Source: Desulfobacterales bacterium
Lineage (GTDB): Bacteria; Desulfobacterota; Desulfobacteria; Desulfobacterales; B30-G6
Direction: 5' to 3'
NCBI GenBank assembly: GCA_029940035.1
Contig: JAOZRT010000018.1
Coordinates: 1 to 32,321 of the forward strand
DNA: 32,321 nt
Below are positions 14,755 through 23,099 of the stretch, one piece after another. The first letter of the stretch is position 1; each line of letters opens with the position of its first letter. The notes beneath the pieces are model-generated. The model ran no database searches and was not told the origin of the DNA. It worked only from the letters and a program-made list of their open reading frames with translations. The translations under genes were made by a program, and so were the position numbers.

Positions 14755-17700
14755 ATGACTGCCGACCCAAACACGGATTTTGTTCACTTACACGTGCACA
14801 CCCAATACAGCCTGCTGGACGGTGCTATCCGGCTGGACAACCTCTTCAACCGCACCGTAGAAATGGGCATGCAGGCCGTGGCCATGACCGATCACGGCAC
14901 CATGTTCGGCACCATCGAGTTCTATGAGAAGGCAAATGCCGCAGGGGTGAAGCCGATCATCGGCTGCGAATGCTACGTGGCCCCCCGGACAATAGCCGAC
15001 AAGACCCCCGAAGACCACCGCGGCCTCACGCATCTTATTCTGCTCTGTGAATCGCAGGACGGTTACCGGAATTTGTGCAAACTGGTTTCCATTGCCCGCA
15101 TCAAAGGCTTTTATCACAAGCCGCGGGTGGATTGGTCCCTGCTGAAGGCGTACAGCAAGGGTTTGATAGCGTTGACGGCCTGCCTGCAAGGCGAAATTCC
15201 CCGGTTGGTCCGACAGGGCAACATGCAAGCCGCAGGTGAAGCGGCTCACCGTTTTCAAGACATTTTTGGGGAGGATAATTTTTATCTCGAGGTTCAAAAC
15301 AACGGCATTGAGGCCCAGGAGGCGGTCAACCAGGGTCTGTTTGAAATGAGTGACCGGCTTTCCATTCCCGTGGTGGCCACCAACGACTGCCATTATCTGA
15401 ATGCGGAGGATGTGAAAGCGCACGATGTGCTGCTGTGTATCCAGACCGGCAAGACGGTTCAGATGTCGGAGCGCATGCGGTTCGGCACCGACCAGCTCTA
15501 CTTTAAATCAAAGGAAGAGATGGCCGGCTATTTCGCCCATCGGCCGGACACGCTTGAAAATACGGTCAAAATAGCGGAACGGTGCCAGGTCGATTTTGAT
15601 TTCAATACCTATCACTTTCCCAAGTTTGACACACCCCCCGGACAAGACGAAGCCGTGCTGTTCGAACAAAAGGTGCGCGAGGGTTTTGAACGCATCCTGA
15701 AACAGGTAAAAAAAAGAAATCCCGGATTCGACAAGTCAGTCTATACGGACAGAATCGAGACGGAGCTCAATCTGATCAAGGAAATGGGGTTTCCGGGCTA
15801 TTTTTTAATCGTAGCCGATTTCATCAATTACGCCAAAGAAAATAATGTTCCGGTCGGTCCCGGTCGTGGGTCGGCAGCCGGTAGCCTGGTAGCTTACTCC
15901 CTTGGTATCACCAATATCGACCCCATTGAATACGGGTTGATTTTCGAACGATTTCTCAATCCGGCCCGGAAAAGCATGCCTGACATCGATGTTGACTTCT
16001 GCATCAACGGCAGGGAAAAGGTCTTCAAGTATGTCGTGGAAAAATACGGGGGCGGGGAAAAGGTCGCCCAGATAATTACCTTCGGAAAATTAAAAACCCG
16101 GGCAGTTATTCGTGATGTGGGTCGGGCTCTCGACATCCCGCTGGGGGAAGTGGATGCCATCGCTAAAATGGTTCCTGATGTCCTCAACATCAGCCTTGAA
16201 GAAGCGCTCCAGCAGGAACCCAGGATAATGGCGCTGGCAAACCAGAAACCGGAGGTGGCTGAGCTGATCCAGATTTCAAAGGTGCTGGAGGGACTGCCGC
16301 GGCACGCTTCCACCCATGCCGCCGGTGTGGTGATTTCCGACAAGCCCCTGGTGGAGTACCTCCCGCTTTTCACGGGTAAAAAAGAGGAAGTCGTCACCCA
16401 GTTTGATATGAAGGTTGTGGAGAAGATCGGGTTGGTCAAATTCGATTTTTTGGGTCTTCGCAATCTGACGGTCATCGACAACACCCTCAAGCTCATTGTC
16501 CGCCAGGGAAAAGAGGCGCCCGATATCGAGGCGCTGGATTTCACCGATACCGCCACCTACCGGTTGCTGGCATCCGGAGACACAACCGGCGTGTTTCAAT
16601 TGGAAAGTTCCGGGATGAAAGACCTTCTCGTACGGTTGCGGCCGGAATGTTTTGACGACGTCATAGCCCTGGTGGCGCTCTACCGGCCTGGTCCGCTGGA
16701 CAGCGGCATGGTAGATGATTTTGTACTGAGAAAACATGGAAAAAAAACAGTGGAATATCTTGTTCCTGAACTGGCGCCCCTTTTAAAGGAAACCTATGGT
16801 GTCATCGTCTACCAGGAACAGGTCATGAAGATTGCCGGTGAACTGGCCAGTTACTCCATGAGCGAAGCGGATGACCTGCGCAAGGCCATGGGAAAAAAGA
16901 TACCGGAAATCATGGCCAAACATCGGGAACGATTCGTCCAAGGGGCCGGCGACAACAGCATCGATATTAAAAAGGCCGAACAAATATTCGATCTCATTGC
17001 CAAGTTTGGCGGTTACGGCTTCAACAAATCCCACAGCGCGGCCTATGCCCTCATCGCTTTTCAAACCGCCTACTTGAAGGCTCATTTCCCGGTGGCGTTC
17101 ATGGCGTCACTTCTGACCAGTGAAATGCATTCAACGGATGGGGTGGTCAAGTACATTTCAGAATGTCGCAGTCACGAAATCAATGTTCTGCCGCCTGACA
17201 TCAACGAAAGCGATATTGTATTTACCGTTTCCGGAGACAAAATCCGGTTCGGACTGGTGGCGGTTAAAAATGTGGGCGAGGCTGCCATTGAATCAATCAT
17301 AGAGGCCCGGCAGGCGGAACACTTTGACTCGCTGTATGATTTCTGCCAGAGAGTGGATATGGGCAAGGTCAACAAAGGGGTTCTGATCAGCCTGATCAAA
17401 TGCGGTGCGTTCGATTCGACCGGGGCCGCTCGTTCCTGTCTTTTCAGTGCACTGGAAGATGCCATGGACTTTGGCCAGACCATCCAGCAGGAAAAAGCAG
17501 ATCCCCAGATGGGATTGTTCGAAGCCTGTGACGACTCCCTTGGTATAAACTGTCCGCCCCTCCCGGAAATCGAAGAATGGGAAGAGAAAGAGCTCCTGAA
17601 AATGGAGAAGGAGGCGCTGGGTTTCTACATCACCGGACACCCGCTGAATCATTACCAGGACCTTATCGATAAATTCACCAATGCGGACGCGCTGAGTTTG

Positions 17701-18282
17701 AAGGACCATGCCGATGCAGAGTGTGTACGGATTGCCGGGATTGTGCGCAGCAGCAAAGTGATTAAAACCAAGAAGGGTGATCTCATGGCTTTTGTGACCG
17801 TTGAAGACATGCACGGCGCCACGGAAGTTGTAGTCTTCTCGTCCGTGTACGCATCTGCCAGTCAGCTGTTGACCGAAGACAAACCCATATTGGTGGAGGG
17901 CCGCGTTCAGAAAGATGAAAATTCTGCAAAAATCCTGGCCGACAAGATCGTGACCATAGACAAGGCAGAGGAAACATGGACGGCAAGCATTCATTTAAAC
18001 CTGGAAGTTATGCGCACCGACAAAGCGATTTTGGAATCCTTGCGGCAAATTTTAAAAACACATGCCGGCCCCTGTGCTGCCTTTATTCATTTGAAAAACC
18101 CTGAAAGTGCAGAGGCGGTCATTGCCCTGCCGGAGATCTTGAAGTTGAAAGCCGGAAAAGCCTTAAAACGGGATGTGGAGGGCCTTTTAGGTTACCAGGC
18201 ATTGGAAACCATATGCGATAAAGCCGGCAGTTCCATTACCCGCAACGACGTCAGGCCCAGATGGAGATCGGCCCGTGCTTGA
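14755..18282 (+). CDS. dnaE: DNA polymerase III alpha subunit
   Basis: This gene encodes 1175 residues, the usual DnaE length. The N-terminal PHP domain (about 1-280) begins FVHLHVHTQYSLLDGAIR and has MTDHGTMFG, PIIGCECYVA, LTHLILL and ATNDCHYL, so the metal-binding histidines and acids look intact. The polymerase core has GPGRGSAAGSLVAYSLGIT, PDIDVDF (catalytic Asp at about 411 and 413) and KFDFLGLRNL (third Asp at about 563). Then come the helix-hairpin-helix region (GGYGFNKSHSAAYALIAFQTAYLKAHFP) and an OB-fold from about residue 990 (VRIAGIVRSSKVIKTKKGDLMAFVTVED). It synthesises the chromosome in the replisome. A weak AGGG lies upstream of the ATG at 14755. Its last 8 bases overlap the manC-like start. 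Confidence 0.97.
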   Translation: MTADPNTDFVHLHVHTQYSLLDGAIRLDNLFNRTVEMGMQAVAMTDHGTMFGTIEFYEKANAAGVKPIIGCECYVAPRTIADKTPEDHRGLTHLILLCESQDGYRNLCKLVSIARIKGFYHKPRVDWSLLKAYSKGLIALTACLQGEIPRLVRQGNMQAAGEAAHRFQDIFGEDNFYLEVQNNGIEAQEAVNQGLFEMSDRLSIPVVATNDCHYLNAEDVKAHDVLLCIQTGKTVQMSERMRFGTDQLYFKSKEEMAGYFAHRPDTLENTVKIAERCQVDFDFNTYHFPKFDTPPGQDEAVLFEQKVREGFERILKQVKKRNPGFDKSVYTDRIETELNLIKEMGFPGYFLIVADFINYAKENNVPVGPGRGSAAGSLVAYSLGITNIDPIEYGLIFERFLNPARKSMPDIDVDFCINGREKVFKYVVEKYGGGEKVAQIITFGKLKTRAVIRDVGRALDIPLGEVDAIAKMVPDVLNISLEEALQQEPRIMALANQKPEVAELIQISKVLEGLPRHASTHAAGVVISDKPLVEYLPLFTGKKEEVVTQFDMKVVEKIGLVKFDFLGLRNLTVIDNTLKLIVRQGKEAPDIEALDFTDTATYRLLASGDTTGVFQLESSGMKDLLVRLRPECFDDVIALVALYRPGPLDSGMVDDFVLRKHGKKTVEYLVPELAPLLKETYGVIVYQEQVMKIAGELASYSMSEADDLRKAMGKKIPEIMAKHRERFVQGAGDNSIDIKKAEQIFDLIAKFGGYGFNKSHSAAYALIAFQTAYLKAHFPVAFMASLLTSEMHSTDGVVKYISECRSHEINVLPPDINESDIVFTVSGDKIRFGLVAVKNVGEAAIESIIEARQAEHFDSLYDFCQRVDMGKVNKGVLISLIKCGAFDSTGAARSCLFSALEDAMDFGQTIQQEKADPQMGLFEACDDSLGINCPPLPEIEEWEEKELLKMEKEALGFYITGHPLNHYQDLIDKFTNADALSLKDHADAECVRIAGIVRSSKVIKTKKGDLMAFVTVEDMHGATEVVVFSSVYASASQLLTEDKPILVEGRVQKDENSAKILADKIVTIDKAEETWTASIHLNLEVMRTDKAILESLRQILKTHAGPCAAFIHLKNPESAEAVIALPEILKLKAGKALKRDVEGLLGYQALETICDKAGSSITRNDVRPRWRSARA

Positions 18283-19645
18283 GAATTATGACATCATTTT
18301 TCCGGTGCTGCTTGCCGGTGGTTCCGGGACGCGGTTGTGGCCCGTATCCCGGGAACTCTATCCTAAGCAACTGGTCAGCTTCATCGAAGCCGACTCCTTG
18401 ATCCAGGGAACCATCCGTCGTTTGGAACCGGTCCTGGACCGCAACCGGGTGCGGATCGTATGCGGACATGAACACTATCATGAGACCGGTAAACAGCTGC
18501 GTGATATCGGACTGACGCCGGATGGAAAAATTATTTCCGAACCTTGCGGACGCAATACCGCCCCGGCCATCCTGCTGGCCCTTTTGACGATACTCGAGGA
18601 AAACAGGGATGCTTTGGTTTTTATATTTCCGGCTGACCATGTCATCGGTGATGTGCCGGAATTCCATGAACGGTTGGCTCAGGCGGCGGCCCTTGCCCAC
18701 CAAGGGCACATCGTTACCTTCGGCATACAGCCCACATATCCTGAAACCGGTTACGGTTACATAGAAGGGCAGGGTGAAGCAACAGCCGCAGCGCTCCCTA
18801 TCAAACGTTTTGTGGAAAAGCCGGACCTTGATACCGCCAAAACCTATATCAAGGCGGGAAATTTCTTCTGGAACAGCGGCATGTTCGCTTTTAAAGGAAC
18901 CGTCATGCTGGATGAGTATGAAAAACTGGTCCCTGAGATGGTGGAGAAGATGCGTGCCCTGTTGGAAAACGGCAGACCCATTGGCAGGGAAACATATGAA
19001 AAAATGCCCAATATATCTTTTGACTACGCCATCATGGAGAAGACCACCAGAGGGGTGGTTCTTCCGTCTGATTTGGCATGGAGCGACATCGGATCCTGGA
19101 AGTCACTTTATGATTTCCTGCCCAAGGATGACCATAACAATGTGATCAACGGTGATGTGCTGACCCGCCATACTTCCAACTGTTTGATATTGGGACATGA
19201 CCGTCTGATTGCCAGCAATCGGCTGGACAACCTGGTTGTTGTCGAAACAGCCGACTCCGTGTTTGTGTCCGACCTCGACAGCAGCAGGGACGTCAAAGAG
19301 ATTGTGGATACCCTTAAACACCAAGATCGCAAAGAGTACCGTAAGCACAACACCGAGACCCATGCGTGGGGAAGCAGCACAGTTTTAGAGGACAGCAGCG
19401 ACCTGAAGATCATCAAGCGCCTGATTTCCCCTGGGACAGTTTACCGGGAAACATTCGACGTGCCGATGCTGTGGCAGGTGCTGGTGGTCAGGGGGGAGGG
19501 CATGGGAATGTTGAACGGCAGGCGTGTCTCCTTGAAGCCCGGAGATCCTGAATCACTGGTCAACCCGGTACGGGTGTCTCTGGAAACTGTTTCCGATGAA
19601 CCGCTGCTTATCGTTGAAACGCGATTGCTGACCAAGATCGATTAG
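18275..19645 (+). CDS. manC: Mannose-1-phosphate guanylyltransferase (ManC/AlgA-like) with a degenerate isomerase cupin domain
   Basis: This gene encodes 456 residues from the GTG at 18275, which has GGAGA about 8 nt upstream and overlaps dnaE by 8 bases. The nucleotidyltransferase domain begins PVLLAGGSGTRLWPVSRELYPKQLV and contains EPCGRNTAPAILLAL, FPADHVI, ETGYGYIE, KRFVEKPD (about 176-183) and FFWNSGMFAF, all typical of GDP-mannose pyrophosphorylases. The C-terminal cupin region (from about residue 365, HAWGSSTVLEDSSDLKIIKRL) aligns with type II phosphomannose isomerase. However, the usual QMHHHRAEHW-like metal site is replaced by YRETFDVPMLWQVLVVRG. It therefore probably makes GDP-mannose for envelope sugars but lacks isomerase activity. 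Translation may be coupled to dnaE. Confidence 0.88.
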   Translation: MLENYDIIFPVLLAGGSGTRLWPVSRELYPKQLVSFIEADSLIQGTIRRLEPVLDRNRVRIVCGHEHYHETGKQLRDIGLTPDGKIISEPCGRNTAPAILLALLTILEENRDALVFIFPADHVIGDVPEFHERLAQAAALAHQGHIVTFGIQPTYPETGYGYIEGQGEATAAALPIKRFVEKPDLDTAKTYIKAGNFFWNSGMFAFKGTVMLDEYEKLVPEMVEKMRALLENGRPIGRETYEKMPNISFDYAIMEKTTRGVVLPSDLAWSDIGSWKSLYDFLPKDDHNNVINGDVLTRHTSNCLILGHDRLIASNRLDNLVVVETADSVFVSDLDSSRDVKEIVDTLKHQDRKEYRKHNTETHAWGSSTVLEDSSDLKIIKRLISPGTVYRETFDVPMLWQVLVVRGEGMGMLNGRRVSLKPGDPESLVNPVRVSLETVSDEPLLIVETRLLTKID

Positions 19646-19675
19646 ACGCTTCCTCATTCCTCAATCGACTTGCTG

Positions 19676-19688
19676 GCGGCGAAGCCGC
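19676..19688 (-). repeat. Isolated GCGGC hairpin (half of the composite element, reverse orientation)
   Basis: Read on the minus strand this is GCGGC-TTC-GCCGC, identical over 13 bases to the second hairpin of the copy at 21622-21634. It lies between the convergent manC-like gene and the 140-residue gene. The first, AT-rich hairpin is not recognisable here. Confidence 0.45.
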
Positions 19689-19697
19689 ATACCGAAA

Positions 19698-20120
19698 TCA
19701 GGCAGGGATGTACTTTGTAACCTGCTGATTGATACAGAAATAAATTTCTTCATCAGACCCGAATATGTCCACGGTGTCGCGGTGGTTGATCACCTGCTCA
19801 ATGACAAAGGCGGTTACGTAGATACTGACGACGTGTGGATTGGGGATAAGCCCCCTGAATGGCGCCACCTGGTAATCGATATCAAAATCTTCTGCCCGGG
19901 TGAGCTTGTCAAGGCATTGATGAATTTGTTCCTCAAGGCCATTTTTATTGGTTGTCTCCACCAGATTGTTCTCCACCAGCTTCATGGCGATGGCGTTGCT
20001 CAAGGCATCCATGCAATCGATGACAGCCTTGATGGCAAATCGCCTGGCCCGCTCTTTTGATGATTCGATTCTGGAAAGAATGCTTGATTCATGACTGCTG
20101 GGCCGAAAAACTTTGGACAT
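19698..20120 (-). CDS. Hypothetical 140-residue protein, divergent from the T2SS operon
   Basis: I do not recognise this family. The ATG at 20120 is preceded by AAGGTGG at 6-nt spacing, so the GTG at 20129 is less likely. The protein is soluble, with no signal peptide or membrane segment. Residues 1-60 look helical and charged (SRIESSKERARRFAIKAVIDCMDALSNAIAMKLVENN). The rest is mixed, with FDIDYQVAPFRGLIPNPHVVSIYVTAFVIEQVINHRD and a C-terminal GSDEEIYFCINQQVTKYIPA. It has two scattered cysteines and no catalytic motif that I can name. Its promoter-like region is back to back with that of gspF, so shared regulation is possible but unproven. Codon use looks like that of its neighbours. Confidence 0.75.
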   Translation of the reverse strand: MSKVFRPSSHESSILSRIESSKERARRFAIKAVIDCMDALSNAIAMKLVENNLVETTNKNGLEEQIHQCLDKLTRAEDFDIDYQVAPFRGLIPNPHVVSIYVTAFVIEQVINHRDTVDIFGSDEEIYFCINQQVTKYIPA

Positions 20121-20180
20121 GTTATCCACCTTTCAATTTCACAGAACGCCGTTCCTGATCCAAGTGTCAAATTGTAGCGC

Positions 20181-20209
20181 ATAATAATGTCCGCATTTTT
20201 TAATTGCAA
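20181..20209 (-). promoter_or_regulatory. Putative promoter of the 140-residue protein gene
   Basis: On the minus strand: TTGCAA (20209-20204), a 17-nt spacer and TATTAT (20186-20181, 5/6). The predicted start near 20174 gives a leader of about 54 nt. The gene-free stretch 20121-20365 holds this promoter and the gspF promoter and no other feature that I can support. Confidence 0.5.
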
Positions 20210-20330
20210 GTAAATAATTCACCAAAATCCGATGGCGGAATCACGCAACTCCGTTTAAATCCTAAATGGTATGCAACGGTCCAAACGGATGAACTTGCAA
20301 GCGTTTTTTTATGTAAAAAAATCCAAGGTA

Positions 20331-20359
20331 TTTACAACGAAAATGGGATCGACTATAAT
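20331..20359 (+). promoter_or_regulatory. Strong sigma70-type promoter abutting the gspF start codon (predicted leaderless transcript)
   Basis: TTTACA (20331-20336, 5/6), a 17-nt spacer and a perfect TATAAT (20354-20359). Only six bases separate the -10 from the gspF ATG (20366), so transcription should start at or within a base of the A of ATG. No Shine-Dalgarno sequence is present upstream of this ATG. Confidence 0.7.
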
Positions 20360-20365
20360 CAAAAT

Positions 20366-21592
20366 ATGCCTGTTTATGAATATACCGCACTCGATATAAA
20401 GGGAAAATCAATTGCCGGGATTATCGATGCCGATAGTGCCTCCGCTGCCCGTCAAAAATTGCGCTCAACCAGGACATATCCGACGAGCATAAAGGAATCC
20501 GCTGCGTCCACCGACAAGGTCGAGAAAGGCAGACCCGCACTGACTACTCTGTTTTCAAGGGTAAAGCCTTCGGACCTGTCCATGGTGACCAGGCAGTTGG
20601 CCACGCTGGTGGGAGCTGGATTCCCCCTTGTCTCCGCCCTGGACGCGCTCCTTCCGCAAACCCGTTCAAAGGTGTTCAAAAAAATATTGGTTCAGGTGAA
20701 AGATGCGATTGTGGAAGGTAACAGCTTTGCCGGAGCCCTGTCACCGTATCCCGGGGTTTTTTCATCGCTTTACACCAATATGGTAAGGGCCGGGGAAACA
20801 TCCGGGACCCTCGAGATCGTTTTACAGCAACTTGCCGATATTACCGAAAAGCAGCAGGCGTTAAAGGGGAGAATCAGAACCGCACTGGCCTATCCGGTGT
20901 TGATGATGTTTATCGGGGCGCTGGTGCTATTTCTCCTGCTCACGTTCATCGTGCCAACCATTACATCCATATTTTCAGACATGAACCAGGTGCTTCCCGC
21001 GCCTACCCGGTTTCTCATTGCCGTGAGTGGTTTTTTCAAGTCTTGCTGGTGGATCCTGCTCATGTGCATGGCCCTTGTGCTAGCAGGGGCCCGAAGTGCT
21101 AAAAAAACAACCGGCGGGCGGTATGTCATCGACAGAGCCACGTTGATGCTCCCGCTTCTGGGACCTGTAATTCGAAAACTTTCGGTTGCGAGGTTTGCCC
21201 GCACCCTGGGATCTTTGCTGAAAAATGGCGTCACCATGCTTACCTCCATGGAAATTGTCAAAAATATAGCAGGGAACTCACTTATTTCAAGAGCCATTGA
21301 AGAAGCCACCCAGGAGGTCAGCAAAGGGCAGGGGCTCGGCGTTTCCCTAGGCAGGGCAGAGGTATTTCCCAACCTGGCCATTCAGATGATACAGGTGGGT
21401 GAGCAGAGCGGGGAACTGGAGCAGATGCTGGAAAAAATGTCTGTGGTGTATGAAAATGAAGCCGAGGCAAGTATCATGAGCATGACCTCCCTGCTGGAAC
21501 CCCTCATGATACTTTGCATGGGTCTCATCATGGGGTTCATTGTTCTGTCCATATGTCTGCCTATTTTTGAGATGAACCAGCTGGTGGGATAA
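20366..21592 (+). CDS. gspF: Type II secretion inner-membrane platform protein GspF
   Basis: This gene encodes 408 residues from the ATG at 20366 (MPVYEYTALDIKGKSIAG), the normal GspF N terminus and length. The open frame continues upstream to 20204, but that stretch has no GspF similarity. Two GspF/PilC-type helical domains contain LSMVTRQLATLVGAGFPLVSALDAL and ARFARTLGSLLKNGVTMLTSMEIV. Three membrane segments follow the usual pattern: about 230-255 (LMMFIGALVLFLLLTFIVPT), about 270-295 (a segment with FFKSCWWILLMCMALVL) and about 378-402 (MILCMGLIMGFIVLSICLPI). GspF anchors the assembly ATPase and drives pseudopilus growth. It is first in this cluster instead of following gspE. Its stop codon abuts a composite hairpin element. 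Confidence 0.94.
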   Translation: MPVYEYTALDIKGKSIAGIIDADSASAARQKLRSTRTYPTSIKESAASTDKVEKGRPALTTLFSRVKPSDLSMVTRQLATLVGAGFPLVSALDALLPQTRSKVFKKILVQVKDAIVEGNSFAGALSPYPGVFSSLYTNMVRAGETSGTLEIVLQQLADITEKQQALKGRIRTALAYPVLMMFIGALVLFLLLTFIVPTITSIFSDMNQVLPAPTRFLIAVSGFFKSCWWILLMCMALVLAGARSAKKTTGGRYVIDRATLMLPLLGPVIRKLSVARFARTLGSLLKNGVTMLTSMEIVKNIAGNSLISRAIEEATQEVSKGQGLGVSLGRAEVFPNLAIQMIQVGEQSGELEQMLEKMSVVYENEAEASIMSMTSLLEPLMILCMGLIMGFIVLSICLPIFEMNQLVG

Positions 21593-21634
21593 TAACAGCG
21601 TGTTCCACACTGTTATGTGACGCGGCTTCGCCGC
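21592..21634 (+). repeat. Composite two-hairpin element, copy B (at the gspF stop)
   Basis: ATAACAG (21592-21598), an 11-nt loop and CTGTTAT (21610-21616) form a perfect 7-bp hairpin beginning at the last base of the gspF stop and carrying a second in-frame TAA. Five nt later comes GCGGC-TTC-GCCGC (21622-21634). Same layout as copies A and C. Confidence 0.6.
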
Positions 21635-21674
21635 TATAAACATAAGAAGATAATGAGTATAATAAAGGAGTGGC

Positions 21675-22130
21675 ATGATACCATCCGTACATAAAAATAA
21701 CATCGGCAATAGAGGGTTCACCCTGATCGAACTGATGGTGGTCATCGTGATCTTAGGAATTTTGGCCGGGCTTATCGTGCCCCGAATCATGGGGCGTCCG
21801 GAAGAGGCCAAACAACTCAAATCCAAAATGACCATTGTAAGCCTGGAAACCAGCCTTCGCCTGTATAAACTGGACAACGGTTCCTACCCCACCACCGAAC
21901 AGGGGCTTCAGGCGCTTGTGGAACGGCCGGATACCGGCAATGTCCCTAAAAAATGGCGGGAGGGCGGTTATCTTGAAAAAGGGAAAGTCCCCAAGGATCC
22001 CTGGGACAATGAATACGTTTACCTCAGTCCCGGTGTAAACGGGGAGTACGACCTTGTTTCCTATGGATCGGACGGCGTGCCCGGAGGGGAAGGCAAGGAC
22101 ATGGACATCAACAGCTGGGAATTGGAATGA
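21675..22130 (+). CDS. gspG: Type II secretion major pseudopilin GspG
   Basis: This gene encodes 151 residues. A 14-residue leader ends in Gly, then the mature protein starts [22 protein letters not shown] with the required Glu at +5, so prepilin peptidase would cut between residues 14 and 15. The C-terminal half has the GspG signature: [67 protein letters not shown], which includes the calcium-binding loop. It forms the pseudopilus shaft. AAAGGAGTGGC precedes the ATG. Its last codons overlap the gspH start by four bases. Confidence 0.97.
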   Translation: MIPSVHKNNIGNRGFTLIELMVVIVILGILAGLIVPRIMGRPEEAKQLKSKMTIVSLETSLRLYKLDNGSYPTTEQGLQALVERPDTGNVPKKWREGGYLEKGKVPKDPWDNEYVYLSPGVNGEYDLVSYGSDGVPGGEGKDMDINSWELE

Positions 22131-22654
22131 TTCCTGATCGAGGCAAATTCGGTTTGCCTGGTTTGGAAGGGTATACGCTTATAGAGCTTGTGGTTGTCAT
22201 TGCCCTGATTTCCATCATGTTTTCCTTGGCCCTGCCCAGGTTTCGGGACAATGTGCTCACCGACCAGGTCAGAAAAACCTCCCGTTGGGTAATCACCCAG
22301 ACCCGCCATTTAAAACAACAGTCCACCCGTGAGAAAAAAGACTACATCCTGCACGTGGATATGGATGCGGAAAAGCTTTGGATATCTACCCCTGACATGG
22401 AAGCGGAGGCCTTGGAACAGGCGGAAGAGGAAGCGTTTCAGCTGTCGGAGAATGTAGAGATCATGGACGTCGAGTTTCCGGGAAGGGGTAGAATCTCATC
22501 GGGACAGGTCGATATATACTTTTATGCCAAAGGCTATTCCGACAAAGCCCTGATCCACATGCAAGAGGACAATGACAGGCGGGTTTCGTTGCTCATCGAA
22601 CCATTTTTGCCGCAAACCAAATACATCGAGGATTATTCAGATTTTGACAACTGA
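22127..22654 (+). CDS. gspH: Type II secretion minor pseudopilin GspH
   Basis: This gene encodes 175 residues. A 15-residue leader ends in Gly, then [24 protein letters not shown], a class III prepilin helix with Glu at +5. Tyr at +1 is unusual, since Phe or Met is common. The rest is a beta-rich globular domain with an acidic stretch ([21 protein letters not shown]). Position between gspG and gspI, and length, fit GspH, a tip or shaft minor pseudopilin. It overlaps gspG by ATGA, so translation is probably coupled. The similarity is only in the helix; the subtype is assigned from order. Confidence 0.88.
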   Translation: MIPDRGKFGLPGLEGYTLIELVVVIALISIMFSLALPRFRDNVLTDQVRKTSRWVITQTRHLKQQSTREKKDYILHVDMDAEKLWISTPDMEAEALEQAEEEAFQLSENVEIMDVEFPGRGRISSGQVDIYFYAKGYSDKALIHMQEDNDRRVSLLIEPFLPQTKYIEDYSDFDN

Positions 22655-22682
22655 ACCGGCATCGCGGGCCACAATCAAACCC

Positions 22683-23099
22683 ATGGGGTTTATCATCCGA
22701 AAATCAAAATACCGCTTCAGCGGCTTCACGCTGCTGGAGGTTATGGTATCCCTCTCGATTATTGCCATTGCCCTTCTGGCGGTTTACGGCAACTATTCAC
22801 AAACCATTGCGATGAGTGCGGACCAACAGTTCAATATCACCGCTCCTTTGTTGGCGGCCAGGGTTGTCGCGGATTTTGAGAACAGGCCACTTGCAGACCT
22901 CACGGATGAAACCGGCAACTTTGGCCCGGAACTCGAGGGATATGCGTGGTCGGTTGTGGTGGACCCCATTACCTCGGACACGCTGGAAAGTATTGCCGAA
23001 GATCTCCACAGCATTAACATAACCGTGTCCTTGAACAATCAAGAAAAGGTGTTTCAGTGTAAGACCGTACGGTTTATACGCAGGGAGAGCGGAAACTGA
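22683..23099 (+). CDS. gspI: Type II secretion minor pseudopilin GspI
   Basis: This gene encodes 138 residues from the ATG at 22683 (MGFIIRKSKYRFSG then FTLLEVMVSLSIIAIALLAVYGNYSQTI). The prepilin cut falls after Gly14, with Glu at +5. GspI starts the pseudopilus tip complex with GspJ and GspK. The open frame continues upstream into gspH to 22572, but this ATG gives a leader of normal length. No strong ribosome site is visible, so coupling to gspH (28 nt earlier) is possible. Its TGA overlaps the gspJ ATG. Confidence 0.9.
   Translation: MGFIIRKSKYRFSGFTLLEVMVSLSIIAIALLAVYGNYSQTIAMSADQQFNITAPLLAARVVADFENRPLADLTDETGNFGPELEGYAWSVVVDPITSDTLESIAEDLHSINITVSLNNQEKVFQCKTVRFIRRESGN

Noticed and set aside
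20204-20365. N-terminal extension of GspF to an upstream start
   Set aside because: The extra 54 residues have no GspF similarity, and the family N terminus aligns at MPVYEYTALD; the promoter lies within this stretch.
22572-22682. gspI extended upstream inside gspH, or a frameshift between gspH and gspI
   Set aside because: gspH has a normal length and stop, and gspI from 22683 has a normal prepilin leader; the upstream open frame is incidental.
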